A stretch of DNA of 64,000 nt from Paracoccus marinaquae (GTDB lineage: Bacteria; Pseudomonadota; Alphaproteobacteria; Rhodobacterales; Rhodobacteraceae), in contig NZ_JAHKNG010000013.1 of NCBI RefSeq assembly GCF_018860165.1, forward strand, positions 1-64,000. Direction: 5' to 3'. Below the pieces are notes generated by a model. That model ran no database searches. It was not told the DNA's origin and worked only from the letters and a program-made list of their open reading frames with translations. Within the stretch, counting starts at the first letter, position 1. Every line of letters starts with the position of its first letter. A program made the position numbers and the translations under genes. Positions 14,149 to 23,836 of the stretch are shown here, one piece after another.

Positions 14149-16299
14149 GTGCAGCGCAATCTGGTTCTTGTCGTTCACGGCATCGGCGAACAGCAGGCGG
14201 GTCAGACGATCGACGCGCTGACCGGCGGCGCGCTGCGCGAACTGGGCCTGCCCGGCCCGGTCGAAAGCCGGGTCGAGATGATCGCCGAGCAGCGCCCCGG
14301 CAGCCGGCAGCTGAAGCTGTTTCCCTGCAATATCCGCCGCAGCGTCCTGCCGGCCTCGCAGCATAACGGATTTGCCGAGGATCAGGAGGTTCTGGCCGGC
14401 GAAATCTACTGGTCCGACCTGTCCCCCGCCCCGCGCGGCGCGCTGGCGACCGGGTTCGACCTGCTGCGCACGGTGCTGACGCTGGGCTATCTGGCGCTGG
14501 ACAATGTCTCGCAGAGCGGGGCGCCGGCCAATCGCTGGATCCGCGCCCTAGTGCATGTCTTCGTCTGGATCTTCTACGCCCTGATCGCGCCGATGAACGC
14601 GCTGCTGCTGATCGGCTCGTTCCTGACGCTGATCGACAGCTTCGTGATCCGGGTGGGGCCCGGCGGCTTGCACGGGACCATGCTGATCGCGCTGATCGGC
14701 GCCGCCGTTCTTGCGGCCTATCTGTTGTGGCGCGGCTGGATCCGGCGGCCCGATGCCTCGTATCTGGAACGCTGCTTCATGTCCGGGCTGGGCGGGCTTG
14801 GGGCGGCGACACTGATGGCCGGCATGGTCATGCGGCTGGCCCAGCCCGCCCCGGGCACGGCCGCGCCCGGCTGGCTGGGCTGGCTGCGCCGCGCCTCGTG
14901 CGATTCGGTGGACTTCACCGCCTGCTGGAACCTCGCCTATCAGGACATCGCCGCCCTGCTGTGGGGCTTCGTTCTGGTGATGGCGCTGACCTGGCTGGCC
15001 GCCGTCGCGGTCCTGCTGCTGCTGTTCGCGATCTCCTCGGTCTCCGAGATCGGCGTGCTGCGCACCGGGCTGCTGGTCGGGGCGCCGCTCTTGGTCATCC
15101 TGGCCATTCAGGTGGCGCCCAGCCGCGCCTGGCTGCTGCTGCTGTTGGGCCTGCTGGTGGTGGCGGGCGCCCTGTTCGCGCGCCGGATCGCCCGGCGCGG
15201 CCTGCGCGCCCTTGGCCGGCTGACCCGGCTGTTCGGCCGGCGCGAGCGGATCTATCTGCCGATCTGCAATGCGATGCTGTTCCTGTGGATGCTGATATCG
15301 GCGGCGCTGTGGTCGCTGTTCAGCGAACTGGTGCGCAAGATCGACGGCGCCGAGGGCGGGCAGAGCCTGCTGACCCAGCTTTATGTCGATTATTCGGCGC
15401 TGGCGACCAGCACCATGTCCTATATCGTCTTCGGTCTGGCCGGGCTGATCCTTGCCGGCATCGTCCCGCTGGCGATCCGCCAGCGCCGCAAGGCCGCGCT
15501 GGCGCTGGACCCGGCCTCGCCGCTGGACGTGTGGTGCGGGCGGGTGATCCTGAACCCGGTGCTGAACCTGTTGCTGATGTTCCTGATCCTGTGGATCGCC
15601 TTTGGCGGCGCGCTGCAGGCGCTGCGCACCGGCTTCGACCTGCTGGGCATTCCCTATTACCCATGGAACACCGACACGCTGATCGGCCAGCTCAGCAGCT
15701 TTCACGACCGGATCAACAGCTATAACGCGCTGGCCATCGCTCTGGTCGGGCTGGTCGGGGTTCTGGCCTATCGCGCGGCCGATTTCATCTCGGCCGCACT
15801 GGGCGTGGCCCGCGACATCTCGGTCTATTCGGCGCGCACGCTGGCCTACAGCCCCGAAAACGACGCGGGCAGCAGCACCTATGCCGCGCGGCAGCGGATC
15901 AAGGCCCGGTTCCACATGGTCCATGACTATCTGGCGCGGCAATATCCGCATGACCGGCTGATCGTCATCGCCCATTCGCAGGGCACGGTGATCGCCGCCC
16001 AGGCCCTGCAGGAGGCCGAACCCGCCGGCCTGCCCACCTATCTGGTCACCATGGGCTCGCCCCTGACGCATATCTACGGCCAGTATTTCGCCAGGGGCTT
16101 CGATATCGGCAATCTGCCGCCGCGTCTGGAGCGCTGGATCAACATCTATCGCTGCGACGATTTCGTCGGCACCGAGGTCCGCCTGCCCGACGGTTTCGTC
16201 GAGAATTACCGGATTCCGCCGGGCGGGCATACGGGCTACTGGACCGACAGCCATGTCTGGCAGGCGGTCCGCGAGGTGCTGCGCCCGGCGACGCCCTAG
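14149..16299 (+). CDS. Multi-pass membrane protein with split alpha/beta-hydrolase elements
   Basis: This is a 716-aa protein. The first ~20 residues (LVLVVHGIGEQQ) carry the HG oxyanion-hole strand of an alpha/beta hydrolase. The nucleophile elbow AHSQG (Ser610) and the His in GGHTGYWTD (His694) are found only in the last ~120 residues. Between them lie roughly ten hydrophobic segments (for example WIFYALIAPMNALLLIG, GFVLVMALTWLAAVAVLLLL, VILNPVLNLLLMFLILWI). The lipase-like domain is therefore assembled from the two ends around a membrane insertion, with both ends presumably on the cytoplasmic side. The start is GTG with GGGG just upstream. Its stop overlaps the stop of the convergent SpoIIAA-like gene by four bases. 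The substrate could be a membrane lipid, but this is inference. Confidence 0.75.
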   Translation: MQRNLVLVVHGIGEQQAGQTIDALTGGALRELGLPGPVESRVEMIAEQRPGSRQLKLFPCNIRRSVLPASQHNGFAEDQEVLAGEIYWSDLSPAPRGALATGFDLLRTVLTLGYLALDNVSQSGAPANRWIRALVHVFVWIFYALIAPMNALLLIGSFLTLIDSFVIRVGPGGLHGTMLIALIGAAVLAAYLLWRGWIRRPDASYLERCFMSGLGGLGAATLMAGMVMRLAQPAPGTAAPGWLGWLRRASCDSVDFTACWNLAYQDIAALLWGFVLVMALTWLAAVAVLLLLFAISSVSEIGVLRTGLLVGAPLLVILAIQVAPSRAWLLLLLGLLVVAGALFARRIARRGLRALGRLTRLFGRRERIYLPICNAMLFLWMLISAALWSLFSELVRKIDGAEGGQSLLTQLYVDYSALATSTMSYIVFGLAGLILAGIVPLAIRQRRKAALALDPASPLDVWCGRVILNPVLNLLLMFLILWIAFGGALQALRTGFDLLGIPYYPWNTDTLIGQLSSFHDRINSYNALAIALVGLVGVLAYRAADFISAALGVARDISVYSARTLAYSPENDAGSSTYAARQRIKARFHMVHDYLARQYPHDRLIVIAHSQGTVIAAQALQEAEPAGLPTYLVTMGSPLTHIYGQYFARGFDIGNLPPRLERWINIYRCDDFVGTEVRLPDGFVENYRIPPGGHTGYWTDSHVWQAVREVLRPATP

Positions 16300-17594
16300 G
16301 CGTCGGGCGTCCGGGGCGTCGTCACCCGGGTCCGGGTCGCGGGCTTGCGGGTCGCGGGCTTGCGCGCCGGCTTGGCCGGCGCCGCCGCACCCTCTGCCGC
16401 CGGCGCCGTCTTCCCGGCCGCCGTTCTGGTCGCGGCGGCCCTGCGGGTCGCGGGTTTCTTCGCCCCGGTTTCCTCCGGCTTTGCCGCAGGTTTCACCGCC
16501 GGCTTCGCCGCTGTTTTCGCGGTCCGTCCTGCGGCCGGCTTCGCGGCCGTTTTCGCGGCCGGCTTGGCCGGGGCAGCCGCGGCAACCGCCTCGGTCTTGA
16601 CGGCCCGGCGCGTCGTTCCGGACGCCGCAGGTTTCGCCGCAGGTTCAGGCACCACCTCCGGCGCAGGCTCCGCGGCCGGTTGCGTCACCGGCGCCACCGC
16701 CCTGTCCACGGGGGGCACCACCTTGACGGCAGGCTGAGCAGGCACCGGTTCGGACGGGGGGGCCACATCGGCCTTGACCGCAGGTTTCGGCGCGGCCTCT
16801 TCCGCCTTGGCGGCAGCCGCCTTTCCTGCCTTCACCGGCGCGTCGGCCACGGCATTTTCGCTGATCCAGGCCCTTGCCGCCGCCATCGCCTCATTCGGGA
16901 AGACCGCCACCTCGGCCGGCATCAGCGGCGCGAACATCTTCACCGACCGGGTGATCCAGCCGATGTCGCTGACCACCGCGACCCGCTCGAAGCTGCGCCA
17001 ATGGGTCAGGCCCAGCCGCGCATCGTCCCACATGGCGCCGGCGGTATAGTTCTCGAAATCCGGACCAAGTTGCAGCAGCAGCCGGACCTTGCCATGCCGC
17101 GCCGCCATCTTGCGCACCAGCGGGATCAGGCGATCCTCGTAATCGCGCGCGGTGACCTCGCCCACGGCCCGAATCGCGATCACGTCATCGGGGAAATCCT
17201 CCAGCAGCAGATAACCCTCGGGCTCCTTGTCGGGCGATCCGGCCCAGACGATGGCCTCGTCCATCTGCCGGACATCGAAATGCCGCACCCGGGCGCGCAC
17301 GAAAATATCGGCGAGGCTGGGCAGCATCGCCAGCCCGAAGGTATCGGTGACGATGGCCACGCGCGGCAGCACCATTCCATGCCGGCGCACCACCTCGAAA
17401 TGCGCCCGCATCGCCGACAGGCCCTGCCAGTGCGGCAACCCCTTCAGATGCACCACCAGCCCGGGCATCCGGTCATGCCGGTTGGCATGATCCTCGATCG
17501 CCGCGCCCAGAGCCTCGAATTCCGAGGCCGGGATCTGCCCCTCGGGGCGCGCGGTGATGACGTTTCTGTCGGCATCCGCCTGGATGTTCAGCAT
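16296..17594 (-). CDS. Double SpoIIAA-like domain protein with a histone-H1-like tail
   Basis: In this 432-aa protein residues ~1-118 and ~125-245 are two tandem SpoIIAA-like (PF11964-type, STAS-fold) domains. Each has a GQIPASEFEAL or GEVTARDYEDRL helix start, a central hydrophobic strand, an RVAIVTD or RVAVVSD strand and a closing helix ending near AIVWAG or AARAWI. From ~250 to the end the chain is almost only Ala, Pro, Lys, Val, Thr and Arg, with many KPAAK/KTAAK repeats, like the lysine-rich tails of histone H1-like bacterial proteins and AlgP. SpoIIAA-like domains are thought to bind lipids or partner proteins; the tail would bind nucleic acid or other polyanions. The start at 17594 has a GAGGAAAG ribosome-binding site. 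It is convergent with the membrane hydrolase. Confidence 0.8.
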   Translation of the reverse strand: MLNIQADADRNVITARPEGQIPASEFEALGAAIEDHANRHDRMPGLVVHLKGLPHWQGLSAMRAHFEVVRRHGMVLPRVAIVTDTFGLAMLPSLADIFVRARVRHFDVRQMDEAIVWAGSPDKEPEGYLLLEDFPDDVIAIRAVGEVTARDYEDRLIPLVRKMAARHGKVRLLLQLGPDFENYTAGAMWDDARLGLTHWRSFERVAVVSDIGWITRSVKMFAPLMPAEVAVFPNEAMAAARAWISENAVADAPVKAGKAAAAKAEEAAPKPAVKADVAPPSEPVPAQPAVKVVPPVDRAVAPVTQPAAEPAPEVVPEPAAKPAASGTTRRAVKTEAVAAAAPAKPAAKTAAKPAAGRTAKTAAKPAVKPAAKPEETGAKKPATRRAAATRTAAGKTAPAAEGAAAPAKPARKPATRKPATRTRVTTPRTPDA

Positions 17595-17626
17595 CTGCTT
17601 TCCTCGTTGCTGGCCGCCCTGTCCTT

Positions 17627-20005
17627 TCAGAACGGCACGTCCTGGTCCTCTCCGGCCGGCCTGACATAGCCGGCCTTGACGGTCTTGAAGCCGCCCGTGA
17701 ACTGCACGGTCAGCGTATCCTCGGCAATGCCCATGATCTGGCCTTCGCCGAATTTCGCATGGGCAACCCTGTCCCCAACGCTGAAAGGCGCCGCGGGTTC
17801 GGCGTCGATGGTCACCGGCGCGCGATGGACCGGCGGTTTGCGTTCGGCCGCGCGGGCCTGCATCCGCTTCCAGCCGGGCGAATTGTAGACATCGGCCCGC
17901 GCCGCCCGGTCATGCATGTCGGTGCCGGCATTGGCCCCGGCAAAGGCCATCGCCGCCCCATAGCCGCCGCCATACAGCCCCGGCGGCGTCAGCACCTCGA
18001 CATGATCCTCGGGCAGTTCATCGACGAAGCGCGAGGGCATCGAGGATTGCCACTGGCCGTAAAGCCGCCGGTTTCCGGCAAAGCTGATCGTCGCCAGCCG
18101 CTCGGCCCGGGTGATGCCGACATAGGCCAGACGGCGCTCTTCCTCGATGCCCCGGGTGCCGTTCTCGTCCATGGCGCGCTGGTTCGGGAACAGCCCGTCC
18201 TCCCATCCCGGCAGGAACACGACCGGAAATTCCAGCCCCTTGGCGGCATGCAGCGTCATGATGCTGACCTGCTCGGCCCCCTCGCCCTCGTCGCGATCCA
18301 TGACCAGCGCGACATGTTCCAGGAAGCCCTGAAGATTGTCGAATTCCTCCAGCGCCTTGACCAGTTCCTTGAGGTTGTCCAGCCGGCCCGGCGCGTCGGG
18401 CGATTTCTCGTTCTGCCACATGGCGGTATAGCCGGATTCGTCCAGGATCCGCTCGGCCAGTTCGACATGGCCGGCGGTGCTGTCGGTGGCATCGGCATGC
18501 CAGTGCCCGACGGCGGCCACGAAGGCGCGCAGATTGGCCAGCCCCTTGCCGCCCAGATGGCCGTCCTCGACCACGATCCGCGCGCCCTCCAGCAGGGACA
18601 CGCCATTCTGCCGCGCCACCGCCTGGATGGTCTGCACCGCCTTCTCGCCCAGGCCCCGCTTGGGGGTGTTGATGATGCGCTCGAATGCCAGATCGTCCTC
18701 GGGACCGGTGACCAGCCGGAAATAGGCCATGGCGTCCCGGATCTCCTGCCGCTCGTAAAAGCGCGGGCCGCCGATCACCCGGTAGGGCAGACCGATGCTC
18801 ATGAAGCGGTCCTCGAAGGCGCGCATCTGGTGGCTGGCGCGGACAAGGATGGCGATGTCGTTCAGGCCGACCGGGCCAAGCGCGGCGCGATGCCCGCCCT
18901 GAAAGGCCTCGATCTCCTCGCCGATCCAGCGCGCCTCTGCCTCGCTGTCCCAATGCCCGATCAAGCGGACCTTCTCGCCCGCCGCGGCCTCGGTCCACAA
19001 GGTCTTGCCCAGCCGCCCGGCATTGGCCGAAATCAGCCCCGAGGCGGCGGCCAGGATCTGCGGGGTCGAGCGGTAATTCTGTTCCAGCCGGATCACCTGC
19101 GCGCCGGGGAAATCGGTCTCGAAGCGCAGGATGTTGCCGACCTCGGCGCCGCGCCAGCCATAGATCGACTGGTCGTCATCGCCCACGCAGCAGATATTGC
19201 GATGCCCCTGCGCCAGCAGCCGCAGCCACATGTACTGCGCGACATTGGTATCCTGATACTCGTCGACAAGGATATAGCGGAACCGGTCCTGCCAGTCCTT
19301 CAGCAGATCGGGATGGGCCTGGAACAGGGTCACGCAATGCATCAGCAGATCGCCGAAATCGACCGCGTTCAGCGCCAGCAGCCGGTCCTGATAGGCCTGG
19401 TACAGCCGCCCGCCCCAGCCATCGAACCCCGCCGCCTCGCTCTTCGGCAGCCGCGCCGGCGTCAGGCAGCGGTTCTTCCAGCCATCGATCAGATGCGCCA
19501 GTTGCCGCGCGGGCCAGCGCTTCTCGTCCAGCCTCTCGGCCGCGATCAGCTGCTTCATCAGCCGGATCTGATCGTCGGTGTCCAGAATGGTGAAGCCGGG
19601 CTTCAGATGCAGCTCGCCATTGCCGATCAGTTCGGCGTGGCGGCGCAGGATCTTCACGCTGATCGAATGGAACGTGCCCAGCCAGGGCATGCCCTCGACC
19701 GCCTCGCCCAGCAGGCGGGCGATCCGCTCCTTCATCTCGCGCGCGGCCTTGTTGGTGAAGGTCACGGCCAGGATCTGTCCGGGCCGCGCCCTGCCCTGCG
19801 TCAGCAGATGCGCGATCCGCGTGGTCAGCGCGCGGGTCTTGCCGGTGCCCGCCCCCGCCAGCATCAGAACCGGCCCGTCCAGCGCCTCGACCGCCGCGCG
19901 CTGCGCCGGGTTCAGCCCGTCCAGATAGGGCATCGGCCGCGCCGCCATCACGCGCCGCGACAGCGGCACGCCATCGAAATCGTCGGAATCGTCCAGAAGC
20001 TCCAT
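17627..20005 (-). CDS. uvrD: UvrD/PcrA-type superfamily 1 DNA helicase
   Basis: This 792-aa helicase carries the SF1 motifs in order: LNPAQRAAVEALDGP (Q motif), GAGTGKTR (Walker A, ~51-58), VTFTNKAAREMKER (Ia), ILVDEYQDTN (II), GDDDQSIYGWRGAE (III), LEQNYRSTPQIL (IV), and MTLHAAKGLEFPVVFLPG (V) with an RRLAYVGITRAE segment (VI). The length and the C-terminal region (FSVGDRVAHAKFGEGQIMGI, a Tudor-like PcrA/UvrD tail) fit the UvrD/PcrA/Rep family; UvrD or PcrA is the best label. It acts in nucleotide excision and mismatch repair and in removing transcription or recombination intermediates. The start at 20005 has GGTGGGG upstream. It is the only large DNA-repair gene in the window. Confidence 0.92.
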   Translation of the reverse strand: MELLDDSDDFDGVPLSRRVMAARPMPYLDGLNPAQRAAVEALDGPVLMLAGAGTGKTRALTTRIAHLLTQGRARPGQILAVTFTNKAAREMKERIARLLGEAVEGMPWLGTFHSISVKILRRHAELIGNGELHLKPGFTILDTDDQIRLMKQLIAAERLDEKRWPARQLAHLIDGWKNRCLTPARLPKSEAAGFDGWGGRLYQAYQDRLLALNAVDFGDLLMHCVTLFQAHPDLLKDWQDRFRYILVDEYQDTNVAQYMWLRLLAQGHRNICCVGDDDQSIYGWRGAEVGNILRFETDFPGAQVIRLEQNYRSTPQILAAASGLISANAGRLGKTLWTEAAAGEKVRLIGHWDSEAEARWIGEEIEAFQGGHRAALGPVGLNDIAILVRASHQMRAFEDRFMSIGLPYRVIGGPRFYERQEIRDAMAYFRLVTGPEDDLAFERIINTPKRGLGEKAVQTIQAVARQNGVSLLEGARIVVEDGHLGGKGLANLRAFVAAVGHWHADATDSTAGHVELAERILDESGYTAMWQNEKSPDAPGRLDNLKELVKALEEFDNLQGFLEHVALVMDRDEGEGAEQVSIMTLHAAKGLEFPVVFLPGWEDGLFPNQRAMDENGTRGIEEERRLAYVGITRAERLATISFAGNRRLYGQWQSSMPSRFVDELPEDHVEVLTPPGLYGGGYGAAMAFAGANAGTDMHDRAARADVYNSPGWKRMQARAAERKPPVHRAPVTIDAEPAAPFSVGDRVAHAKFGEGQIMGIAEDTLTVQFTGGFKTVKAGYVRPAGEDQDVPF

Positions 20006-20078
20006 GCCCCCACCATAGGCGCAGCGCCGGAACAAGGAAAGGCCGCGTTCCGCTTATGTTCCCGCCTCGCGCTCTTTC

Positions 20079-20116
20079 AAAATACCTTCGGGGGTCCGGG
20101 GGCAGACAGCCCCCGG
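20079..20116 (-). terminator. Hairpin repeat (copy A) acting as folE2 terminator
   Basis: CCGGGGGC (20096-20103) pairs with GCCCCCGG (20109-20116) over a 5-nt loop. On the minus strand the hairpin is followed by ACCCCCGAAGG and TATTTTG, giving a short T-run. It lies six nucleotides after the folE2 stop. The same 21-nt stem-loop, with one loop base changed, is found at 36322-36342, and the CCCCC...TATTT tail recurs at 49701-49715. It is therefore a dispersed repeat used as a terminator. Confidence 0.65.
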
Positions 20117-20121
20117 CGTCC

Positions 20122-21084
<963 letters not shown>

Positions 21085-21203
21085 GCAATCATCCTCCTGC
21101 GCGGCAGCGCGACCGGCAATATGGGCAGGAACGGGACGTTTCTAAAGCCCCGAGCGGCCATTTCCCGATGAAATCCGTCATTCGCGGCGGATTTCGGGGA
21201 CGA

Positions 21204-22403
21204 TCAGCCCTCCAGCGCCTGCCTGAGATCGGCGATCAGGTCCTGCGTATCCTCAAGCCCGACCGACAGCCGCATCAGCCCCGGCGTGATGCCCAGCTGC
21301 GCCTTGACATCATCGGTCAGGCGCTGGTGGGTGGTGGTCGCCGGATGGGTGACGATCGAGCGCGCATCGCCGAGGTTGTTGGAAATGCTGATGATCCTCA
21401 GCCGGTCCAGCGCCCGGAACGCCGCCTCCTTGTCGCCCTTGACCTCCAGCGCCAGCATGGTTCCGCCCGACCCCATCTGCGCCATGGCCAGATCGTGCTG
21501 CGGATGATCGGGCAGGCCGGGATAGATCACCCGGCTCAGCTCCGGATGGTGCTGCAGGGCCTGCGCGATGCTCAGCGCCGCCTCGGCCTGCGCCCGGACC
21601 CGCAGATCCATGGTGGTCAGCCCGTTCAGCATGATCCAGCTGTGGAACGGGCTGATCGCGCCGCCGGTATGTTTCAGATAGGGCTCCACGGTCTTGCGGA
21701 TATAGTCGCGGCTGCCGCAGATGACCCCGGCCAGCGCTCGGCCGCCGCCATCGATATGCTTGGTCGCCGAATAGATCACCACATCGGCGCCCAGTTCGAC
21801 CGCACGCGAAAACACCGGCGTCGCAAAGACATTGTCCACGATCACCAGCGCCCCGGCCGCATGGGCCAGATCGGACACGGCTTGGAGGTCGATCACTTCC
21901 AGCCCCGGATTCGAGACCGATTCGAAAAACACCGCCCTGGTGCCGGGCCGGATGGCCTTGCGCCACTGATCCGCATCGGTGCCGTCGACCAGCGTGACCT
22001 CGACCCCGAATTTCATCAGCAGGTCCAGTATATAGAGGCAGGACCCGAACATCGCCCGCGCGGCGACGACGTGATCGTCCGGGCTGCACATGGAAAACAG
22101 CGCGCCATTCACGGCGGCCATACCGCTGGCGGTGGCAAAGGCGTCCTCGGTCCCCTCCAGCGCCGCCATCCGGTCCTCGAACATGCGGCTGGTGGGGTTG
22201 CCGTATCGGGCATAGATGAATTCGTCCGGTCCCGACTGCACGAACCGCGCCTCGGCCTGCTCGGCGCTGTCATAGACGAAGCCCTGGGTCAGGAACAGCG
22301 CTTCGGCCATCTCGCCATACTGGCTGCGGCGGGTGCCGTGATGAATGGCCTTGGTGCGCGGATGCGGTCCGCCGTCCGCCGCGGTCTTGGGCTTGTCAGT
22401 CAT
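21204..22403 (-). CDS. metZ: O-succinylhomoserine sulfhydrylase
   Basis: This 399-aa PLP enzyme of the Cys/Met metabolism family makes homocysteine from O-succinylhomoserine and sulfide. Key parts are the N-terminal KAIHHGTRRSQYGEMAEALF, YARYGNPTSRMFEDRMAALEG, SGMAAVNGALFS (cofactor phosphate binding), VIVDNVFATPVF (Asp contacting the PLP ring) and the Schiff-base Lys in YSATKHIDGGG. The C-terminal SNNLGDARSIVTHPATTTHQRL is typical of MetZ and closely related enzymes. The start at 22403 is chosen on the family N-terminus plus an AAAGGGAC ribosome-binding site; longer in-frame extensions are Arg/Pro-rich and unlikely. It is transcribed alone. I could not make a SAM riboswitch out of the upstream region. 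Confidence 0.9.
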   Translation of the reverse strand: MTDKPKTAADGGPHPRTKAIHHGTRRSQYGEMAEALFLTQGFVYDSAEQAEARFVQSGPDEFIYARYGNPTSRMFEDRMAALEGTEDAFATASGMAAVNGALFSMCSPDDHVVAARAMFGSCLYILDLLMKFGVEVTLVDGTDADQWRKAIRPGTRAVFFESVSNPGLEVIDLQAVSDLAHAAGALVIVDNVFATPVFSRAVELGADVVIYSATKHIDGGGRALAGVICGSRDYIRKTVEPYLKHTGGAISPFHSWIMLNGLTTMDLRVRAQAEAALSIAQALQHHPELSRVIYPGLPDHPQHDLAMAQMGSGGTMLALEVKGDKEAAFRALDRLRIISISNNLGDARSIVTHPATTTHQRLTDDVKAQLGITPGLMRLSVGLEDTQDLIADLRQALEG

Positions 22404-22534
22404 GCGCGTCCCTTTCGACTGTCGCGACGGGTTAACGCCGTGCCGCCAGCAGTGCAAGGGTTCAGCCGCATCCCGCGGGGGCCGGCCCTGCTGCGACGCC
22501 CCCGGGCGGGGCACCCTCCGACGCGGTGCCGGAA

Positions 22535-22574
22535 CCGGGCGCCTGCGCACCGGCCCGGGCCTGCCGGCGCCCGG
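22535..22574. repeat. 9-bp perfect inverted repeat in the metZ/HDAC divergent gap
   Basis: CCGGGCGCC (22535-22543) is repeated inverted at 22566-22574 with a 22-nt interior that also contains GGCCCGGGCC. It lies in the 279-nt region between the divergent metZ and HDAC-like genes. No other recognisable element was found there. It may be an operator or an mRNA 5' structure, or just a product of high G+C. Confidence 0.3.
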
Positions 22575-22682
22575 AGGCCGCTGACTTCACGGCAGCGCTG
22601 GAACTTCCGCCGGCATGCCGGATAAGCTTAAAGGCGAACAAAGACACCCAAAAGCCGCGTGACGCGAGAGAGGAACCCGGCC

Positions 22683-23603
22683 ATGACCACCGCCCTTTTC
22701 ACCCATCTCGCGGCCTCGCGCCATCTGACCGCCCCCGGCCATCCCGAACAGGTTGCCCGCCATGCGGCCGTCACCCGGGCGCTGGAACCCTTGGATCTGA
22801 TGCGGCTCGAGGCGCCCATGGCCGGGGATGCCGAGATCCTCAGATGCCACCCCCAGCGGCATCTGGACCGCATCCGCCAGAGCCAACCCGAACGGGGATA
22901 TGCGATGCTGGATGCCGACACGCAGATGTCGCCCGGCAGTTTCGAGGCGGCCCTCAGGGCGGTGGGCGGTGCCTGTGCCGCCGTGGATGCGGTGCTGGCC
23001 GGCGAGGCCGCAAACGCCTTCGTCGCCATGCGCCCGCCCGGACACCATGCCGAGCGCGAGACGCCGATGGGCTTCTGCCTGTTCGGCAATGTATCGATCG
23101 CGGCAAAGCGGGCGCTGGACCATCACGGGCTGTCCCGCGTCGCCGTGCTGGATTTCGACGTGCATCACGGCAACGGCACCCAGAATCTGCTGTGGGACGA
23201 GCCGCGGGCCTTCTTCGCCTCGAGCCACCAGATGCCGCTCTATCCCGGCAGCGGTGCGCCGGGCGAGACCGGCGCCCATGGCCAGATCATGAACATGCCG
23301 CTGCAGCCCGGCTCGGGCGGGGTCGAGGCGGCGGCGGTCTGGCGCCATATCCTCGAACGCTGCCGCGACTGGGCCCCGCAGCTGGTGTTCGTCTCGGCCG
23401 GCTTCGACGCCCATCACGACGATCCGCTGGCCGAACTGAACTGGTCGGACGGCGATTTCGCCGATATCACCCGGATGATCTGCGACATGGCGTCCGATTG
23501 CGGGGCGCCGGTGGTATCCTGCCTCGAAGGTGGCTATGATCTCGCCGCTTTGGGGCGGTCGGTCCGCGCCCATGTCGAGGTGCTGATGGAGGCCGGGAAA
23601 TGA
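22683..23603 (+). CDS. Histone-deacetylase-family amidohydrolase (acetylpolyamine-type)
   Basis: This 306-aa zinc amidohydrolase has the class II HDAC-like bacterial pattern: the RPPGHHAE motif with tandem His, GFCLFGNVSIAA, the metal-binding LDFDVHHGNGT, SAGFDAHHDDPL, and the C-terminal EGGYDL with the Tyr used in catalysis. These enzymes remove acetyl groups from acetylated lysine or polyamines; the substrate here is unknown. The ATG at 22683 begins the conserved domain directly. The stop overlaps the xseB start (ATGA), so it is the first gene of an HDAC-xseB-ispA-dxs operon that is common in Rhodobacterales. A polyamine substrate would fit the spermidine genes at 28-30 kb, but that link is speculative. 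Confidence 0.88.
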   Translation: MTTALFTHLAASRHLTAPGHPEQVARHAAVTRALEPLDLMRLEAPMAGDAEILRCHPQRHLDRIRQSQPERGYAMLDADTQMSPGSFEAALRAVGGACAAVDAVLAGEAANAFVAMRPPGHHAERETPMGFCLFGNVSIAAKRALDHHGLSRVAVLDFDVHHGNGTQNLLWDEPRAFFASSHQMPLYPGSGAPGETGAHGQIMNMPLQPGSGGVEAAAVWRHILERCRDWAPQLVFVSAGFDAHHDDPLAELNWSDGDFADITRMICDMASDCGAPVVSCLEGGYDLAALGRSVRAHVEVLMEAGK

Positions 23604-23836
23604 GCGAGATCGAAAAGCTGTCCTTCGAGGACGCCATGCGCGAGCTTGAGGCGACGGTGGGCAAGCTGGAGACCGGCGAGGCGACGCTGGAGGAATCCAT
23701 CGCGCTTTATGAACGCGGGGCAAAGCTGCGGGCGCATTGCGAAAAACGCCTGCGCGAGGCCGAGGAACGGGTCGAGAAGATCACCCTCTCGGCAAACGGC
23801 CAGCCGGTCGGCACGGAACCCGCCGAGGGGCTGTGA
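23600..23836 (+). CDS. xseB: Exodeoxyribonuclease VII small subunit
   Basis: This 78-aa protein has the full XseB signature: LSFEDAMRELEATVGKLE, GEATLEESIALYERG and LRAHCEKRLREAEERVEKI. XseB assembles with XseA to form exonuclease VII, which degrades single-stranded DNA from both ends. The large subunit gene is not in this window, as is usual in alphaproteobacteria. The start overlaps the upstream stop (ATGA) and the stop overlaps the ispA start (TGATG), so translation is coupled on both sides. Confidence 0.95.
   Translation: MSEIEKLSFEDAMRELEATVGKLETGEATLEESIALYERGAKLRAHCEKRLREAEERVEKITLSANGQPVGTEPAEGL

Noticed and set aside
16296-16850. Low-complexity Ala/Lys/Pro stretch as a tandem DNA repeat
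   Set aside because: The codons vary along the stretch, so the repetition is at protein level (tail of the SpoIIAA-like protein), not a clean DNA repeat.
21085-21203. Zur box upstream of folE2
   Set aside because: No palindrome like GTTATnnnATAAC was found in the gap.
22404-22534. Possible SAM riboswitch upstream of metZ
   Set aside because: SAM-II-type riboswitches occur before methionine genes in alphaproteobacteria, but I could not find the conserved core or pseudoknot pairing here.
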